Source: a virus. From it: DNA of 27,616 nucleotides. The translations under genes were made by a program, and so were the position numbers. The stretch is taken from the IMG/VR virus record IMGVR_UViG_3300009505_000057, positions 1 through 27,616 of that record. One strand, 5' to 3'. Positions 1 to 4,946 of this stretch are shown in pieces (position 1 is the stretch's first letter; each line of letters opens with the position of its first letter). A model generated the notes under the pieces. That model was not told the origin of the DNA. It saw only the letters and a program-made list of their open reading frames with translations, and ran no database searches.

Positions 1-245
1 AGATTATTAAATATGGTTTCATAGCTTCCAGAATAAGCTTCCCCCTCTTTTGCTAGCTCAATGTAATTTTCAGTGTATGGATCTAACAAGTAATCAGATA
101 GGTTAGAAAATTTACATGATGACGGATCTCCTACGCAATCAACCGCAGACCATAAATCCAAATGATCTTTAGCTAACAGTATTGCATATCTCCCCCCGTT
201 GCATTTTTCGCCCCAATCAATAACGTATGTTTCGTAATTATTCAT
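1..245 (-). CDS. Partial small hypothetical protein, 3' end beyond window
   Basis: An open frame starts at the ATG at 245 and runs 81 codons to the window edge without a stop. It begins MNNYETYVIDWGEKCNGG and later contains a YLLDPYTENYIELAKEG stretch. The sequence is acidic and aromatic-rich, with no domain I recognise. The ATG follows an A-rich leader with a degenerate form (CACTAATA) of the CACTACTAC motif found before other starts, and a GC hairpin lies about 30 bases upstream. It is probably the last visible gene of the operon that starts near 1295. No Shine-Dalgarno sequence is visible. Confidence 0.7.
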   Translation of the reverse strand, partial: MNNYETYVIDWGEKCNGGRYAILLAKDHLDLWSAVDCVGDPSSCKFSNLSDYLLDPYTENYIELAKEGEAYSGSYETIFNN

Positions 246-275
246 TTTTTTATTAGTGTTTTTTGTTTTGTTAAT

Positions 276-291
276 GCCCCCTTTCGGGGGC
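276..291 (-). other. Intercistronic GC hairpin with GAAA loop
   Basis: GCCCCC-GAAA-GGGGGC on the minus strand makes a perfect 6-bp stem with a GNRA-type loop. It lies 7 bases after the stop of the 299-571 gene and about 30 bases before the next ATG. The bases after it are A-rich, not T-rich, so it is not a classical intrinsic terminator. Four similar hairpins occur in this window. Confidence 0.75.
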
Positions 292-298
292 TTGGTTG

Positions 299-571
299 TT
301 ATGCTGCTTTTGTTTCTATGATCATCTTGCAGCCGTCAGAATCTATCATATCAATTCCAATATCTAACAGTCTTGCTTCTAAATCATTAAATACTTTAGA
401 TGAAACGTAGCCAGCTAACAGATAGCCAATGTATTCATCTTCAAAAACTATTTCCGTTTCTCCAAAGGTGTAAATGTCTGGATATAGTTTATCCCCGTTC
501 ATTGTTAGATTGTGATCTTCAATTAGTTTTGCAAATAAGTTTTGCACTATTTCTTTTGTTGGTTTTTTCAT
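299..571 (-). CDS. Small hypothetical protein (90 aa)
   Basis: The start is ATG at 571, preceded by an A-rich leader (ACAATACAAAAAT) without a Shine-Dalgarno sequence. The product begins MKKPTKEIVQNLFAKLIEDH and is acidic. It has an aromatic-rich middle (FEDEYIGYLLAGYVSS) followed by LEARLLDIGIDMIDSDG. I recognise no family. It sits between two GC hairpins in a run of small genes that probably form one operon from the promoter module near 1360. Such genes in phages are often early host-interaction factors, but nothing in the sequence shows a function. Confidence 0.75.
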   Translation of the reverse strand: MKKPTKEIVQNLFAKLIEDHNLTMNGDKLYPDIYTFGETEIVFEDEYIGYLLAGYVSSKVFNDLEARLLDIGIDMIDSDGCKMIIETKAA

Positions 572-591
572 ATTTTTGTATTGTTAAGGTT

Positions 592-608
592 GCCCCCATT
601 TCTGGGAG
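592..608 (-). other. Intercistronic GC hairpin
   Basis: The minus strand reads GCTCCCA-GAA(A)-TGGGGGC, a 7-bp stem with one G-T pair and a loop close to GAAA. It falls about 12 bases after the stop of the gene at 621-857 and about 20 bases before the ATG at 571. No T-tract follows. It has the same placement as the other four hairpins, and the base change is compensated by wobble pairing. Confidence 0.6.
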
Positions 609-620
609 CTTTGATTTCTG

Positions 621-857
621 TTAGACTTCTAGTTCCCAAAGATTGTCTTCTAATTCTTGCGCTGCTTCTATGACTGAGTGAGGCACTTTCTTTTCTGCTA
701 ATGTTCCGTGGTTATCTATGCAACCTGTATCTTCTGCCAGAGCAAGAGAGCCGTAATACTTCCCGCATCTTGACTCTAGGTAAAGATGATACTTTTCTCC
801 GTCATGCTCCGCTTCGATTTTCCAGCCGTTGTTTAGTGTCTTATTAATTGTCTTCAT
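621..857 (-). CDS. Small hypothetical protein (78 aa)
   Basis: The start is ATG at 857, and a CACTACTAC motif lies 4 bases upstream of it. The protein begins MKTINKTLNNGWKIEAEHDG and ends with an acidic, probably helical segment (SVIEAAQELEDNLWELEV). The N-terminal half looks like alternating beta strands (WKIEAEHDGEKYHLYLES). No family is recognised. It is flanked by GC hairpins on both sides and is probably co-transcribed with the genes at 915-1295 and 299-571. Confidence 0.8.
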   Translation of the reverse strand: MKTINKTLNNGWKIEAEHDGEKYHLYLESRCGKYYGSLALAEDTGCIDNHGTLAEKKVPHSVIEAAQELEDNLWELEV

Positions 858-861
858 TTTG

Positions 862-870
862 GTAGTAGTG
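862..870 (-). promoter_or_regulatory. CACTACTAC leader motif before ATG at 857
   Basis: The minus strand shows AACCAAAAA followed by CACTACTAC and then CAAA before the ATG. It is one of a family of identical leader motifs. Ten bases (ACACTACTAC) are complementary to the 3' UTR element at 9157-9170. Confidence 0.7.
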
Positions 871-888
871 TTTTTGGTTTTGAATGTT

Positions 889-904
889 GCCCCCTTTCGG
901 GGGC
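889..904 (-). other. Intercistronic GC hairpin with GAAA loop
   Basis: The 16 bases are identical to the hairpin at 276-291 (GCCCCC-GAAA-GGGGGC on the minus strand). It starts 10 bases after the stop of the gene at 915-1295 and precedes the CACTACTAC leader of the next gene. No T-tract follows. Confidence 0.75.
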
Positions 905-914
905 TGATTGTTAT

Positions 915-1295
915 TTAGATTGCTTCAACTTGTGATGCGTGAAAGAGAGCGTATTGTTTGGGGTAAATAAAAGATTCTTCTTTGGTTTTCTTTTCTACCT
1001 TTAACCAAGTGATTCCGTAGCCGAAAGACTTTTGCCCTTTGGAAACTTGAAACCCTGCTTTCTTCCAGCCAGCGTAAGTTTTGCAATCTACATAAGGCGT
1101 TCCAGTTAGGTTAGCTTGTGCCATTTGCTCTTTGCAAAAAGCGTATCCTGTAGCGGAGAAGTTTAAGCCGTGAGCTTTACAGATTGCTTCCGCTTCGCTG
1201 ATCTGATCAGCCGTTAGGGAGTTTTTAATTTCGCTCCACTCCTTGCGAAGTTTTGCGGAGTGTTCTTGCTTGGTTAGTTTAGTTGCTGTTTTCAT
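915..1295 (-). CDS. Small protein resembling ArdC N-terminal domain
   Basis: A 126-residue protein with a charged, helical first half (KLTKQEHSAKLRKEWSEIKN). The second half has the order W-K-K-x-G-F-x-V-x-K-G-x-K, then a hydrophobic strand (YGITWLKVEKK), then YPKQYALFHASQVEAI. That order recalls the N-terminal ssDNA-binding domain of ArdC-type antirestriction proteins, where a GxxVxKGEK segment is followed by a FNxxQxEG-like end. There is no HExxH metalloprotease part, so at most this is a free-standing N-terminal-type domain. The start at 1295 has CACTACTAC one base upstream. It is the first gene after promoter module A, so it is probably expressed early. An antirestriction role is inference only. 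Confidence 0.8.
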   Translation of the reverse strand: MKTATKLTKQEHSAKLRKEWSEIKNSLTADQISEAEAICKAHGLNFSATGYAFCKEQMAQANLTGTPYVDCKTYAGWKKAGFQVSKGQKSFGYGITWLKVEKKTKEESFIYPKQYALFHASQVEAI

Positions 1296-1296
1296 T

Positions 1297-1305
1297 GTAG
1301 TAGTG
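1297..1305 (-). promoter_or_regulatory. CACTACTAC leader motif before ATG at 1295
   Basis: The motif lies one base from the ATG, so the antisense element at 1467-1479 (13 bases, CTACTACAATGAA as written on the plus strand) would cover both the motif and the start codon. Twelve bases also match the 9157-9170 element. Confidence 0.75.
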
Positions 1306-1391
1306 TTTTTGGTTTTGGTTGCGGTTGCGGTTGCTCCCGCTGATGATTAAAATCTACAGGACTAATTGAAAAAAGGCTAGCACTAAATCAA
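1306..1391 (-). promoter_or_regulatory. Promoter and leader module A
   Basis: On the minus strand TTGATT (1386-1391), a 17-base spacer and CAATTA (1363-1368) form a sigma70-like pair with a weak -10. This is followed by TAATCATCAGCGGGAG and a CAACCGCAACC repeat, then AACCAAAAA and the CACTACTAC motif. The same arrangement recurs before the genes starting at 3059 and 6927. Twenty bases (1371-1390) are identical to 7000-7019. The conserved TAATCATC block begins close to where transcription would start, so it may be the 5' end of the mRNA. Confidence 0.6.
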
Positions 1392-1415
1392 TAAATCTTC
1401 GTCTTTTACCAAAGA

Positions 1416-1463
1416 AGCCCCGCAAACCCTTTGTTTATAAGGATCTGCGAGGCTGTTTTTTTT
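1416..1463. terminator. Intrinsic terminator, probably bidirectional
   Basis: AGCCCCGCA (1416-1424) pairs with TGCGAGGCT (1446-1454) over 9 bp including one G-T wobble. Inside it ACCCTT and AAGGAT can pair as well, giving a long stem. On the plus strand eight T follow (1456-1463). On the minus strand the tail is the weaker TCTTT. It separates the operon ending with the 54-residue gene (stop at 1517) from promoter module A. Confidence 0.7.
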
Positions 1464-1466
1464 CAT

Positions 1467-1479
1467 CTACTACAATGAA
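1467..1479 (-). ncRNA. Antisense element in 3' UTR, complementary to a gene start
   Basis: The minus-strand RNA here reads UUCAUUGUAGUAG. It is perfectly complementary to CUACUACAAUGAA at 1303-1291, which is the leader motif plus start codon of the ArdC-N-like gene. It lies 4 bases before the T8/A8 tract of the terminator at 1416-1463, at the end of the preceding operon. As an alternative, the plus strand here carries the leader motif followed by ATG and a 15-codon frame, so it may be an inverted relic of a gene start. Confidence 0.45.
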
Positions 1480-1492
1480 TGAACTGTTTTTA

Positions 1493-1519
1493 AGGTCAAA
1501 TGACCTGCTTTTTAGGTCA
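1493..1519. repeat. Inverted AGGTCA repeat plus a third half-site
   Basis: AGGTCA-AA-TGACCT (1493-1506) is a perfect 6-bp inverted repeat, and a further AGGTCA follows at 1514-1519, overlapping the stop codon of the 54-residue gene. It could be an operator or a 3' hairpin. No evidence ties it to the winged-helix protein encoded upstream in the same operon. Confidence 0.5.
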
Positions 1520-1681
1520 TGATTCCCAATTACTGCATGGTTTTGTGCTTACATAGTAAACACCATAGGAGTCTGACAGTTGATATTCTGATTTTAGGCG
1601 TTCCGCTTCTGTTATGTTAGAAACTTCATCTACAGTTTCAGCATAAGTTCCGCTAACCTTTCTGTTAATGTATAACGTCAT
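1517..1681 (-). CDS. Small hypothetical phage protein (54 aa)
   Basis: The frame runs from ATG at 1681 to TGA at 1517-1519. The product begins MTLYINRKVSGTYAETVDEV and ends YYVSTKPCSNWES. The pattern is a short strand, a TVDE segment, a helix with EAERLKSEYQ, then a strand ending in a Cys/Trp-containing tail. It looks like the small proteins seen in many phage early regions that lack an assigned function. An AGGAGAA lies 11 bases before the ATG, one of the few Shine-Dalgarno-like sequences in the window. It starts 3 bases after the stop of the 40-residue gene, so the two are probably translationally coupled. Confidence 0.75.
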   Translation of the reverse strand: MTLYINRKVSGTYAETVDEVSNITEAERLKSEYQLSDSYGVYYVSTKPCSNWES

Positions 1682-1683
1682 TG

Positions 1684-1806
1684 TTAGTATTCTCCTGTTA
1701 GATGAATAATTAATGCTTCTCCGTCTGCCTCAAACTGCAAGCCGTCTTTAACGCATTGGTAGATGGATCTGTGAAACGCTTCCCTGCTATCGTGTTTGAT
1801 TGTCAT
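1684..1806 (-). CDS. Small hypothetical protein (40 aa)
   Basis: The frame runs from ATG at 1806 to TAA at 1684-1686. The product is MTIKHDSREAFHRSIYQCVK followed by DGLQFEADGEALIIHLTGEY. The start lies one base after the TAG of the winged-helix gene, and the stop lies 2 bases before the start codon of the 54-residue gene. This tight packing on both sides supports it as a real gene despite its size. I assign no function. A small alpha/beta fold (helix, then two strands) is plausible. Confidence 0.7.
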   Translation of the reverse strand: MTIKHDSREAFHRSIYQCVKDGLQFEADGEALIIHLTGEY

Positions 1807-1807
1807 G

Positions 1808-2062
1808 CTAAGAAATGTTAGAGATGAATTGTTTCCCGTCTTCTGTTATTGAAACGCTAACGCTTCGCCTGTCTGGAACATCACGCCTCCTTTTTACAAA
1901 TCTCTGCATCTCTAATCCATCTACGGCATTTGTTAGATTAACTCTGCTCATAAAATCGCTTGTTAGTTCTTTTAGTGTGCAAGTTTCTTTTTCTAGTAGT
2001 GTCTCCAAGATATAAATTTGCCTTGGGTTTAATCCGCTTCTAATTATGTTTTCTGTTTTCAT
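1808..2062 (-). CDS. MarR-like winged-helix DNA-binding protein (84 aa)
   Basis: Residues 12-24 (NPRQIYILETLLE) form the first helix of a winged helix-turn-helix. Residues 27-54 give the helix-turn-helix (TLKELTSDFMSRVNLTNAVD). Residues 58-77 give the wing, with the typical charged turn RRRDVPDRRSVSVSITEDG. Full MarR proteins are about 140 residues and dimerise through long end helices. This 84-residue form keeps only the DNA-binding core, so it may be monomeric or dimerise differently. It probably regulates phage transcription. The start is ATG at 2062, 7 bases after the stop of the 29-residue membrane peptide gene. Confidence 0.85.
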   Translation of the reverse strand: MKTENIIRSGLNPRQIYILETLLEKETCTLKELTSDFMSRVNLTNAVDGLEMQRFVKRRRDVPDRRSVSVSITEDGKQFISNIS

Positions 2063-2069
2063 GATTTTT

Positions 2070-2159
2070 TTAGATAGATCCGCAAATTGTTCCTAGCCAA
2101 TAGCAAAGAGCCAGAACTATTAGAAATCCTATTTGTGATAAACAATCCAGATTTTTCAT
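2070..2159 (-). CDS. Small single-span membrane peptide (29 aa)
   Basis: ATG at 2157-2159 overlaps the TAA of the preceding gene as TAATG, and the frame ends with TAA at 2070-2072. The product MKNLDCLSQ followed by IGFLIVLALCYWLGTICGSI has a hydrophobic stretch of about 18 residues, long enough for one membrane span, with a basic residue at the N-terminus. The stop-start overlap and the 7-base gap to the next gene support translation. The function is unknown. Small phage membrane peptides can act in exclusion or lysis control, but nothing here shows which. Confidence 0.65.
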   Translation of the reverse strand: MKNLDCLSQIGFLIVLALCYWLGTICGSI

Positions 2160-2341
2160 TAGTCAATTTCTGGGTTAGCCCATTCCATGCGCTCGTTAAA
2201 TTCTTCTTCTTTTCTTGCCTTGATCTCGTAAGCCATTTCCTTTTCCATGTCTTCTTTAAATGCGATCATGTCATTATGCGTTAAGCTATGCAACTTGGCA
2301 TAAGCCAGATCTAATTCTGTTAGTTTTGCTGTAGTGTTCAT
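2159..2341 (-). CDS. Small charged helical protein (60 aa)
   Basis: The product begins MNTTAKLTELDLAYAKLHSL and continues with a highly charged helical segment (EDMEKEMAYEIKARKEEEFNERMEW), probably a coiled coil. The start is ATG at 2341, 12 bases after a GC hairpin and without a Shine-Dalgarno sequence. The ATG is followed by AACACTACAGC, a partial copy of the leader motif that here lies inside the coding sequence. No family is recognised. It is coupled to the 29-residue membrane peptide by a TAATG overlap. Confidence 0.75.
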   Translation of the reverse strand: MNTTAKLTELDLAYAKLHSLTHNDMIAFKEDMEKEMAYEIKARKEEEFNERMEWANPEID

Positions 2342-2353
2342 ATTTTTAAGTTC

Positions 2354-2369
2354 GCCCCCTTTCGGGGGC
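2354..2369 (-). other. Intercistronic GC hairpin with GAAA loop
   Basis: GCCCCC-GAAA-GGGGGC on the minus strand, identical to the hairpins at 276-291 and 889-904. It begins 8 bases after the stop of the gene at 2378-2665 and ends 12 bases before the ATG at 2341. No T-tract follows. Confidence 0.75.
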
Positions 2370-2377
2370 TTGGTTGT

Positions 2378-2665
2378 TTATCTGTTTAAGATTCTTTTTG
2401 CTGTGAAGTCTGATCCTCTCATGTAGTCCATAAGCACTTTCATTTTTTGGGAAATTTGTTCTCTAGTCCATGAATCATCTTTTACCATTTGGGCTAAATG
2501 AGATAGCTCTGAAATGCTTCTATCCGTGCATCCTTGCAGCAATCCTATTGCTGCTGATTCTGGATAATGTAGCTCTGCAATTTCTTCATCCGTCCAAGGC
2601 TCATAGGTTTTGGGATTAATACCCTGCTCAACTGCGATTCTTTGCGCTGATTTAATTGGTTTCAT
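2378..2665 (-). CDS. Small hypothetical protein (95 aa)
   Basis: The product begins MKPIKSAQRIAVEQGINPKT and continues YEPWTDEEIAELHYPES. It then has a long amphipathic region (SISELSHLAQMVKDDSWTREQISQKMKVLMDYMRG). The TDEEIAEL and TREQISQKM segments look like helix starts in small helical DNA-binding or adaptor folds, but I cannot name a family. The start at 2665 has CACTACTAC 4 bases upstream, with the longest (14-base) match to the antisense element at 9157-9170. It lies between the second and first genes of the operon transcribed from module B. Confidence 0.8.
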   Translation of the reverse strand: MKPIKSAQRIAVEQGINPKTYEPWTDEEIAELHYPESAAIGLLQGCTDRSISELSHLAQMVKDDSWTREQISQKMKVLMDYMRGSDFTAKRILNR

Positions 2666-2669
2666 ATTT

Positions 2670-2678
2670 GTAGTAGTG
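2670..2678 (-). promoter_or_regulatory. CACTACTAC leader motif before ATG at 2665
   Basis: The surrounding ACACTACTACAAAT is identical, in opposite orientation, to 9157-9170. A minus-strand RNA from that site could therefore pair over 14 bases and reach the edge of the start codon. Confidence 0.75.
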
Positions 2679-2686
2679 TTAAGGTT

Positions 2687-2702
2687 GCCCCCCGTAGGGG
2701 GC
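2687..2702 (-). other. Intercistronic GC hairpin
   Basis: GCCCCC-TACG-GGGGGC on the minus strand has the same 6-bp stem as the other hairpins but a different four-base loop. A conserved stem with a changed loop argues that structure matters more than sequence. It lies 9 bases after the stop of the gene at 2712-3059. Confidence 0.7.
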
Positions 2703-2711
2703 TTGGTTTTT

Positions 2712-3059
2712 TTAGCTGCTAGTGACCATTACTCCAGCGTTCTGGATAGCCTTTCTTCCCTTGTCAGTCTTTGGAACATAGTTCTCTGTAAAGTGAATAG
2801 TATCATCTTTAACATAAACCAATTCAAATCCTTGGTTGCTGATGCACCCAGAAAATGGGGAATACTTGTTAAGTAGTTTGATGTCGCACTGATACTCGTA
2901 ATAAACTTCCCCTTGCTCCGTGGCGTATGCTACTTCTACTTCTTGGTCTAGCTCATTAAGGTCACGTAGGGCTAGGCTCTTGTTATAGCTTAGATCCATG
3001 CCAGCGTGTTTTACTGCTTCTGATACTGATGCAAATGCGGTTACTGTTTTAGTTTTCAT
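2712..3059 (-). CDS. Small hypothetical protein (115 aa)
   Basis: The product begins MKTKTVTAFASVSEAVKHAG and is followed by alternating polar and hydrophobic stretches (EVEVAYATEQGEVYYEYQCD, FELVYVKDDTIHFTENYVP), suggesting a beta-rich fold. No family is recognised. It is the first gene after promoter module B. It starts at ATG 3059 with CACTACTAC 4 bases upstream and heads the operon that runs to the terminator at 1416-1463. Confidence 0.8.
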   Translation of the reverse strand: MKTKTVTAFASVSEAVKHAGMDLSYNKSLALRDLNELDQEVEVAYATEQGEVYYEYQCDIKLLNKYSPFSGCISNQGFELVYVKDDTIHFTENYVPKTDKGRKAIQNAGVMVTSS

Positions 3060-3063
3060 GTTT

Positions 3064-3072
3064 GTAGTAGTG
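3064..3072 (-). promoter_or_regulatory. CACTACTAC leader motif before ATG at 3059
   Basis: The leader reads AACCAAAAACACTACTAC on the minus strand, then AAAC and the ATG. Thirteen bases (ACACTACTACAAA) are complementary to the 3' UTR element at 9157-9170. Confidence 0.75.
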
Positions 3073-3158
3073 TTTTTGGTTTTGGTTGCGGTTGCGTTTG
3101 CTCCCGCTGATGATTAGAAACTACTGAATGAATTGATAAATAACAAGCATTGATTCAA
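3073..3158 (-). promoter_or_regulatory. Promoter and leader module B
   Basis: TTGAAT (3153-3158), a 17-base spacer and CAATTC (3130-3135) align exactly with the pairs in modules A and C. TAATCATCAGCGGGAG and CGCAACC repeats follow, then the CACTACTAC leader. The upstream part shares TCAATAAATCTTC (plus strand) with module A but lacks the 20-base block that A shares with C, so the three modules are mosaics. Confidence 0.6.
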
Positions 3159-3173
3159 TAAATCTTCAAGTTT

Positions 3174-3188
3174 CCTTATTCTATAAGG
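3174..3188. terminator. Hairpin at operon end (weak terminator candidate)
   Basis: CCTTAT-TCT-ATAAGG is a perfect 6-bp inverted repeat located between the stop of the DnaA-like gene and promoter module B. No T-tract follows on the minus strand, so termination is uncertain. The same CCTTAT..ATAAGG core appears at 7036-7050, and a related CCTT..AAGG core lies inside the terminator at 1416-1463. Confidence 0.35.
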
Positions 3189-3220
3189 GTTAATGTGGCA
3201 TATTTTTTCTGTTCTATCGC

Positions 3221-3544
3221 TCAAGAATTGGCTGTTAGATGCTTTTTTAGCTCTGTTACGGCTGTTTTCATCTTTGGATTCTTTTCCATAGCTTGCTTTA
3301 TGCGTTTAATGGCGTGTAATACTGTAGCGTGATTCCTATTGCTAAAAAACATTCCTACTTTAGCTAGACTTAAAGTTGTTAGATCATAGCAAAGATACAT
3401 TGCAACTTGTCTAACAAAAGCATCTGGTTGTTGCCTTCCTTTTCCTGTTAGATTTTTTGGATTAAGCCCCCAAAGTTTTGCGGTTGCATTGGTTATTGTT
3501 TCGGCTGTTAGATTTCCAGATGGGAGAAATTTTTCGTAGTTCAT
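3221..3544 (-). CDS. Free-standing DnaA domain IV-like DNA-binding protein
   Basis: This 107-residue protein matches only the C-terminal DNA-binding domain of the bacterial initiator DnaA. RQQPDAFVRQVAMYLCYDLT (residues 37-56) corresponds to the helix with the conserved Arg-Gln-x-Ala-Met-Tyr-Leu. SLAKVGMFFSNRNHATVLHA (59-78) corresponds to the DnaA signature, usually GRDHTTVLHA, whose His-Thr-Val contacts bases of the DnaA box. There is no AAA+ ATPase part. The start overlaps the stop of the helicase gene (TAATG), so the two are coupled. It may direct the helicase to an origin, compete with host DnaA, or act as a regulator. The domain match is clear, and the role is inference. Confidence 0.9.
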   Translation of the reverse strand: MNYEKFLPSGNLTAETITNATAKLWGLNPKNLTGKGRQQPDAFVRQVAMYLCYDLTTLSLAKVGMFFSNRNHATVLHAIKRIKQAMEKNPKMKTAVTELKKHLTANS

Positions 3545-4791
3545 TATTCAAATCTCTGCATCGCTCCGTTCAATCTCAAATCCAAAGTTTTGTTTCTCTC
3601 TCCGTTTCTGTTCTTAGCTACGAAAATGTTTTCTGAATCATCTCCAATATTTAAAAGAACATCCGCATCATGCCCAATGGCTCTGCTCTCTCTAACTTTT
3701 CCATCATCATTCAACTGGCTTGCTGTTATGACGGGGCATTTATATTTCTTGGCTAGCTGCTTTAGTGTTCTTGTTACCTCTGCAACTTGTTCATGCCTTG
3801 GTTTATCTTTGGAGTTCATCAAGGAAACCAACTGAATGTAATCAACAACGATTAAATCTATTCGCTTTCCAGAGTCTTGAACTTGCTGTGATTTTGTTGC
3901 TATGCTTTCCAAGCTGATAGAATCCGTATCACAAATTGTTAGACAGTCTGAGGCTATTACGTCTTCAATATAATCTCTCAGTTTGATGATGTCGTTTTTG
4001 ATTAAAGGAAGATGGCTTGTAGCCAGTATTTTTCCCATGTCTATTCTGAGGGTGTTTGCAGCAAGCCTAGCGTGTATTCTACTAGCCTCTGTCTCCAAGC
4101 TAAAGAGCAAGACGTTCTTTCCTAGCCCTAGAAAGTGAGCCATAATCTGGAACATCAAAACAGTTTTGCCACCGCTCGTTTGCGCTCCTACTACCCAAAG
4201 CTCATTTTCTGACAACCCGCCCGTGATTTGATCCAGTTCTAAAATCCCGCTTGGCACTCCCGCTTGCGATTTGTCAGAGTGAATAGTTCTTAGCATATCG
4301 CTAAATTCTTCCGCTCCCTGCTTTGCTGATTTCCAGCCAGCCTCATTTTCTAAAATAGAAAGGATGCCTTGTGTTAGATTTTTGGATGCATCCGCTATTT
4401 CTTCGGCTGTTAATCCCTCTCCTAATCCATGCAGTGCTTCATTCAATCCGATATGCGCAAATCTTGTCGCATACATATTTTTTAAGATCTTGAGATGCTG
4501 CTTTAAAATTTCGCCTCCCTGCCATTCACATCTAACAAGTGATATATCATGAGATAGCTCGCTTCCGTTAGATTGCCCTTTGACTTGATCAGAAAACTCT
4601 AGTGATTCTATTTCGTTTATTCTTCCTTCATCCTTGAAGCTGTTAGCCATTCTCCAAATCATCTTTGGTAAATGGTTATGAAAATAATCGGCTGTAATGC
4701 CTTCCGCTTTTAGATGGTTAATATATTTCTCTGGATTGTTTAAAACTGATGAAGCAACGTAAGCTTCGCTGATGCTGTTAGTGAAATTCAT
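3544..4791 (-). CDS. dnaB: Replicative DNA helicase, DnaB family
   Basis: A 415-residue protein with a DnaB_N-like helical domain (about 1-150) and a RecA-like core. The Walker A motif is GAQTSGGKT (202-210), followed by LLFSLETEASRIHARLAA (228-245). The Walker B strand is DLIVVDYIQLV (312-322), ITASQLND (355-362) is the sensor-like strand, and VAKNRNGERN (391-400) provides the late basic residues. The family forms a hexameric ring that unwinds DNA at the replication fork. At 415 residues it is slightly shorter than typical bacterial DnaB (about 450-470). The start at 4791 overlaps the stop of the 51-residue gene (TAATG). With the O-like gene upstream and the DnaA-like gene downstream it forms the replication initiation block. 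Confidence 0.93.
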   Translation of the reverse strand: MNFTNSISEAYVASSVLNNPEKYINHLKAEGITADYFHNHLPKMIWRMANSFKDEGRINEIESLEFSDQVKGQSNGSELSHDISLVRCEWQGGEILKQHLKILKNMYATRFAHIGLNEALHGLGEGLTAEEIADASKNLTQGILSILENEAGWKSAKQGAEEFSDMLRTIHSDKSQAGVPSGILELDQITGGLSENELWVVGAQTSGGKTVLMFQIMAHFLGLGKNVLLFSLETEASRIHARLAANTLRIDMGKILATSHLPLIKNDIIKLRDYIEDVIASDCLTICDTDSISLESIATKSQQVQDSGKRIDLIVVDYIQLVSLMNSKDKPRHEQVAEVTRTLKQLAKKYKCPVITASQLNDDGKVRESRAIGHDADVLLNIGDDSENIFVAKNRNGERNKTLDLRLNGAMQRFE

Positions 4792-4946
4792 TAAATCAAT
4801 TTAAGCCTTTTGTATTCTAAACGCATCAAGTTTAGAGCAACTGTTAGTTTCTCTTTTGCTTGCTCTGGCTTCGTTTCGTGAATTTCTTTAATCTCCTTAA
4901 ATAAGGATTCTATCTTTTGGTGTATTTCGTTCTGTTTATCGTTCAT
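4791..4946 (-). CDS. Small coiled-coil-like protein in replication operon (51 aa)
   Basis: The frame starts at ATG 4944-4946, overlapping the TGA of the O-like gene (ATGA), and ends with TAA at 4791-4793, overlapping the helicase ATG. Both overlaps show tight translational coupling. The product MNDKQNEIHQKIESLFKEIK continues EIHETKPEQAKEKLTVALNL and ends MRLEYKRLKLI. It is almost entirely helical and charged, with heptad-like hydrophobic spacing. Its position between a candidate helicase loader and the helicase suggests an adaptor in helicase loading, by context only. Confidence 0.8.
   Translation of the reverse strand: MNDKQNEIHQKIESLFKEIKEIHETKPEQAKEKLTVALNLMRLEYKRLKLI

Noticed and set aside
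1475-1522. Plus-strand 15-codon frame after a CTACTACA leader and ATG
   Set aside because: Too short to support as a gene, and it ends within the AGGTCA repeat. I report the sequence as an antisense element with this as the alternative.
276-2702. GC hairpins as Rho-independent terminators
   Set aside because: None is followed by a T-tract on the transcribed strand, and each is followed by an A-rich leader and an ATG within about 35 bases.
4176-4190. A third plus-strand CTACTACC within the helicase gene as an antisense element
   Set aside because: Only 7-8 bases match the leader, it lies inside coding sequence for a conserved motif region, and no terminator follows.
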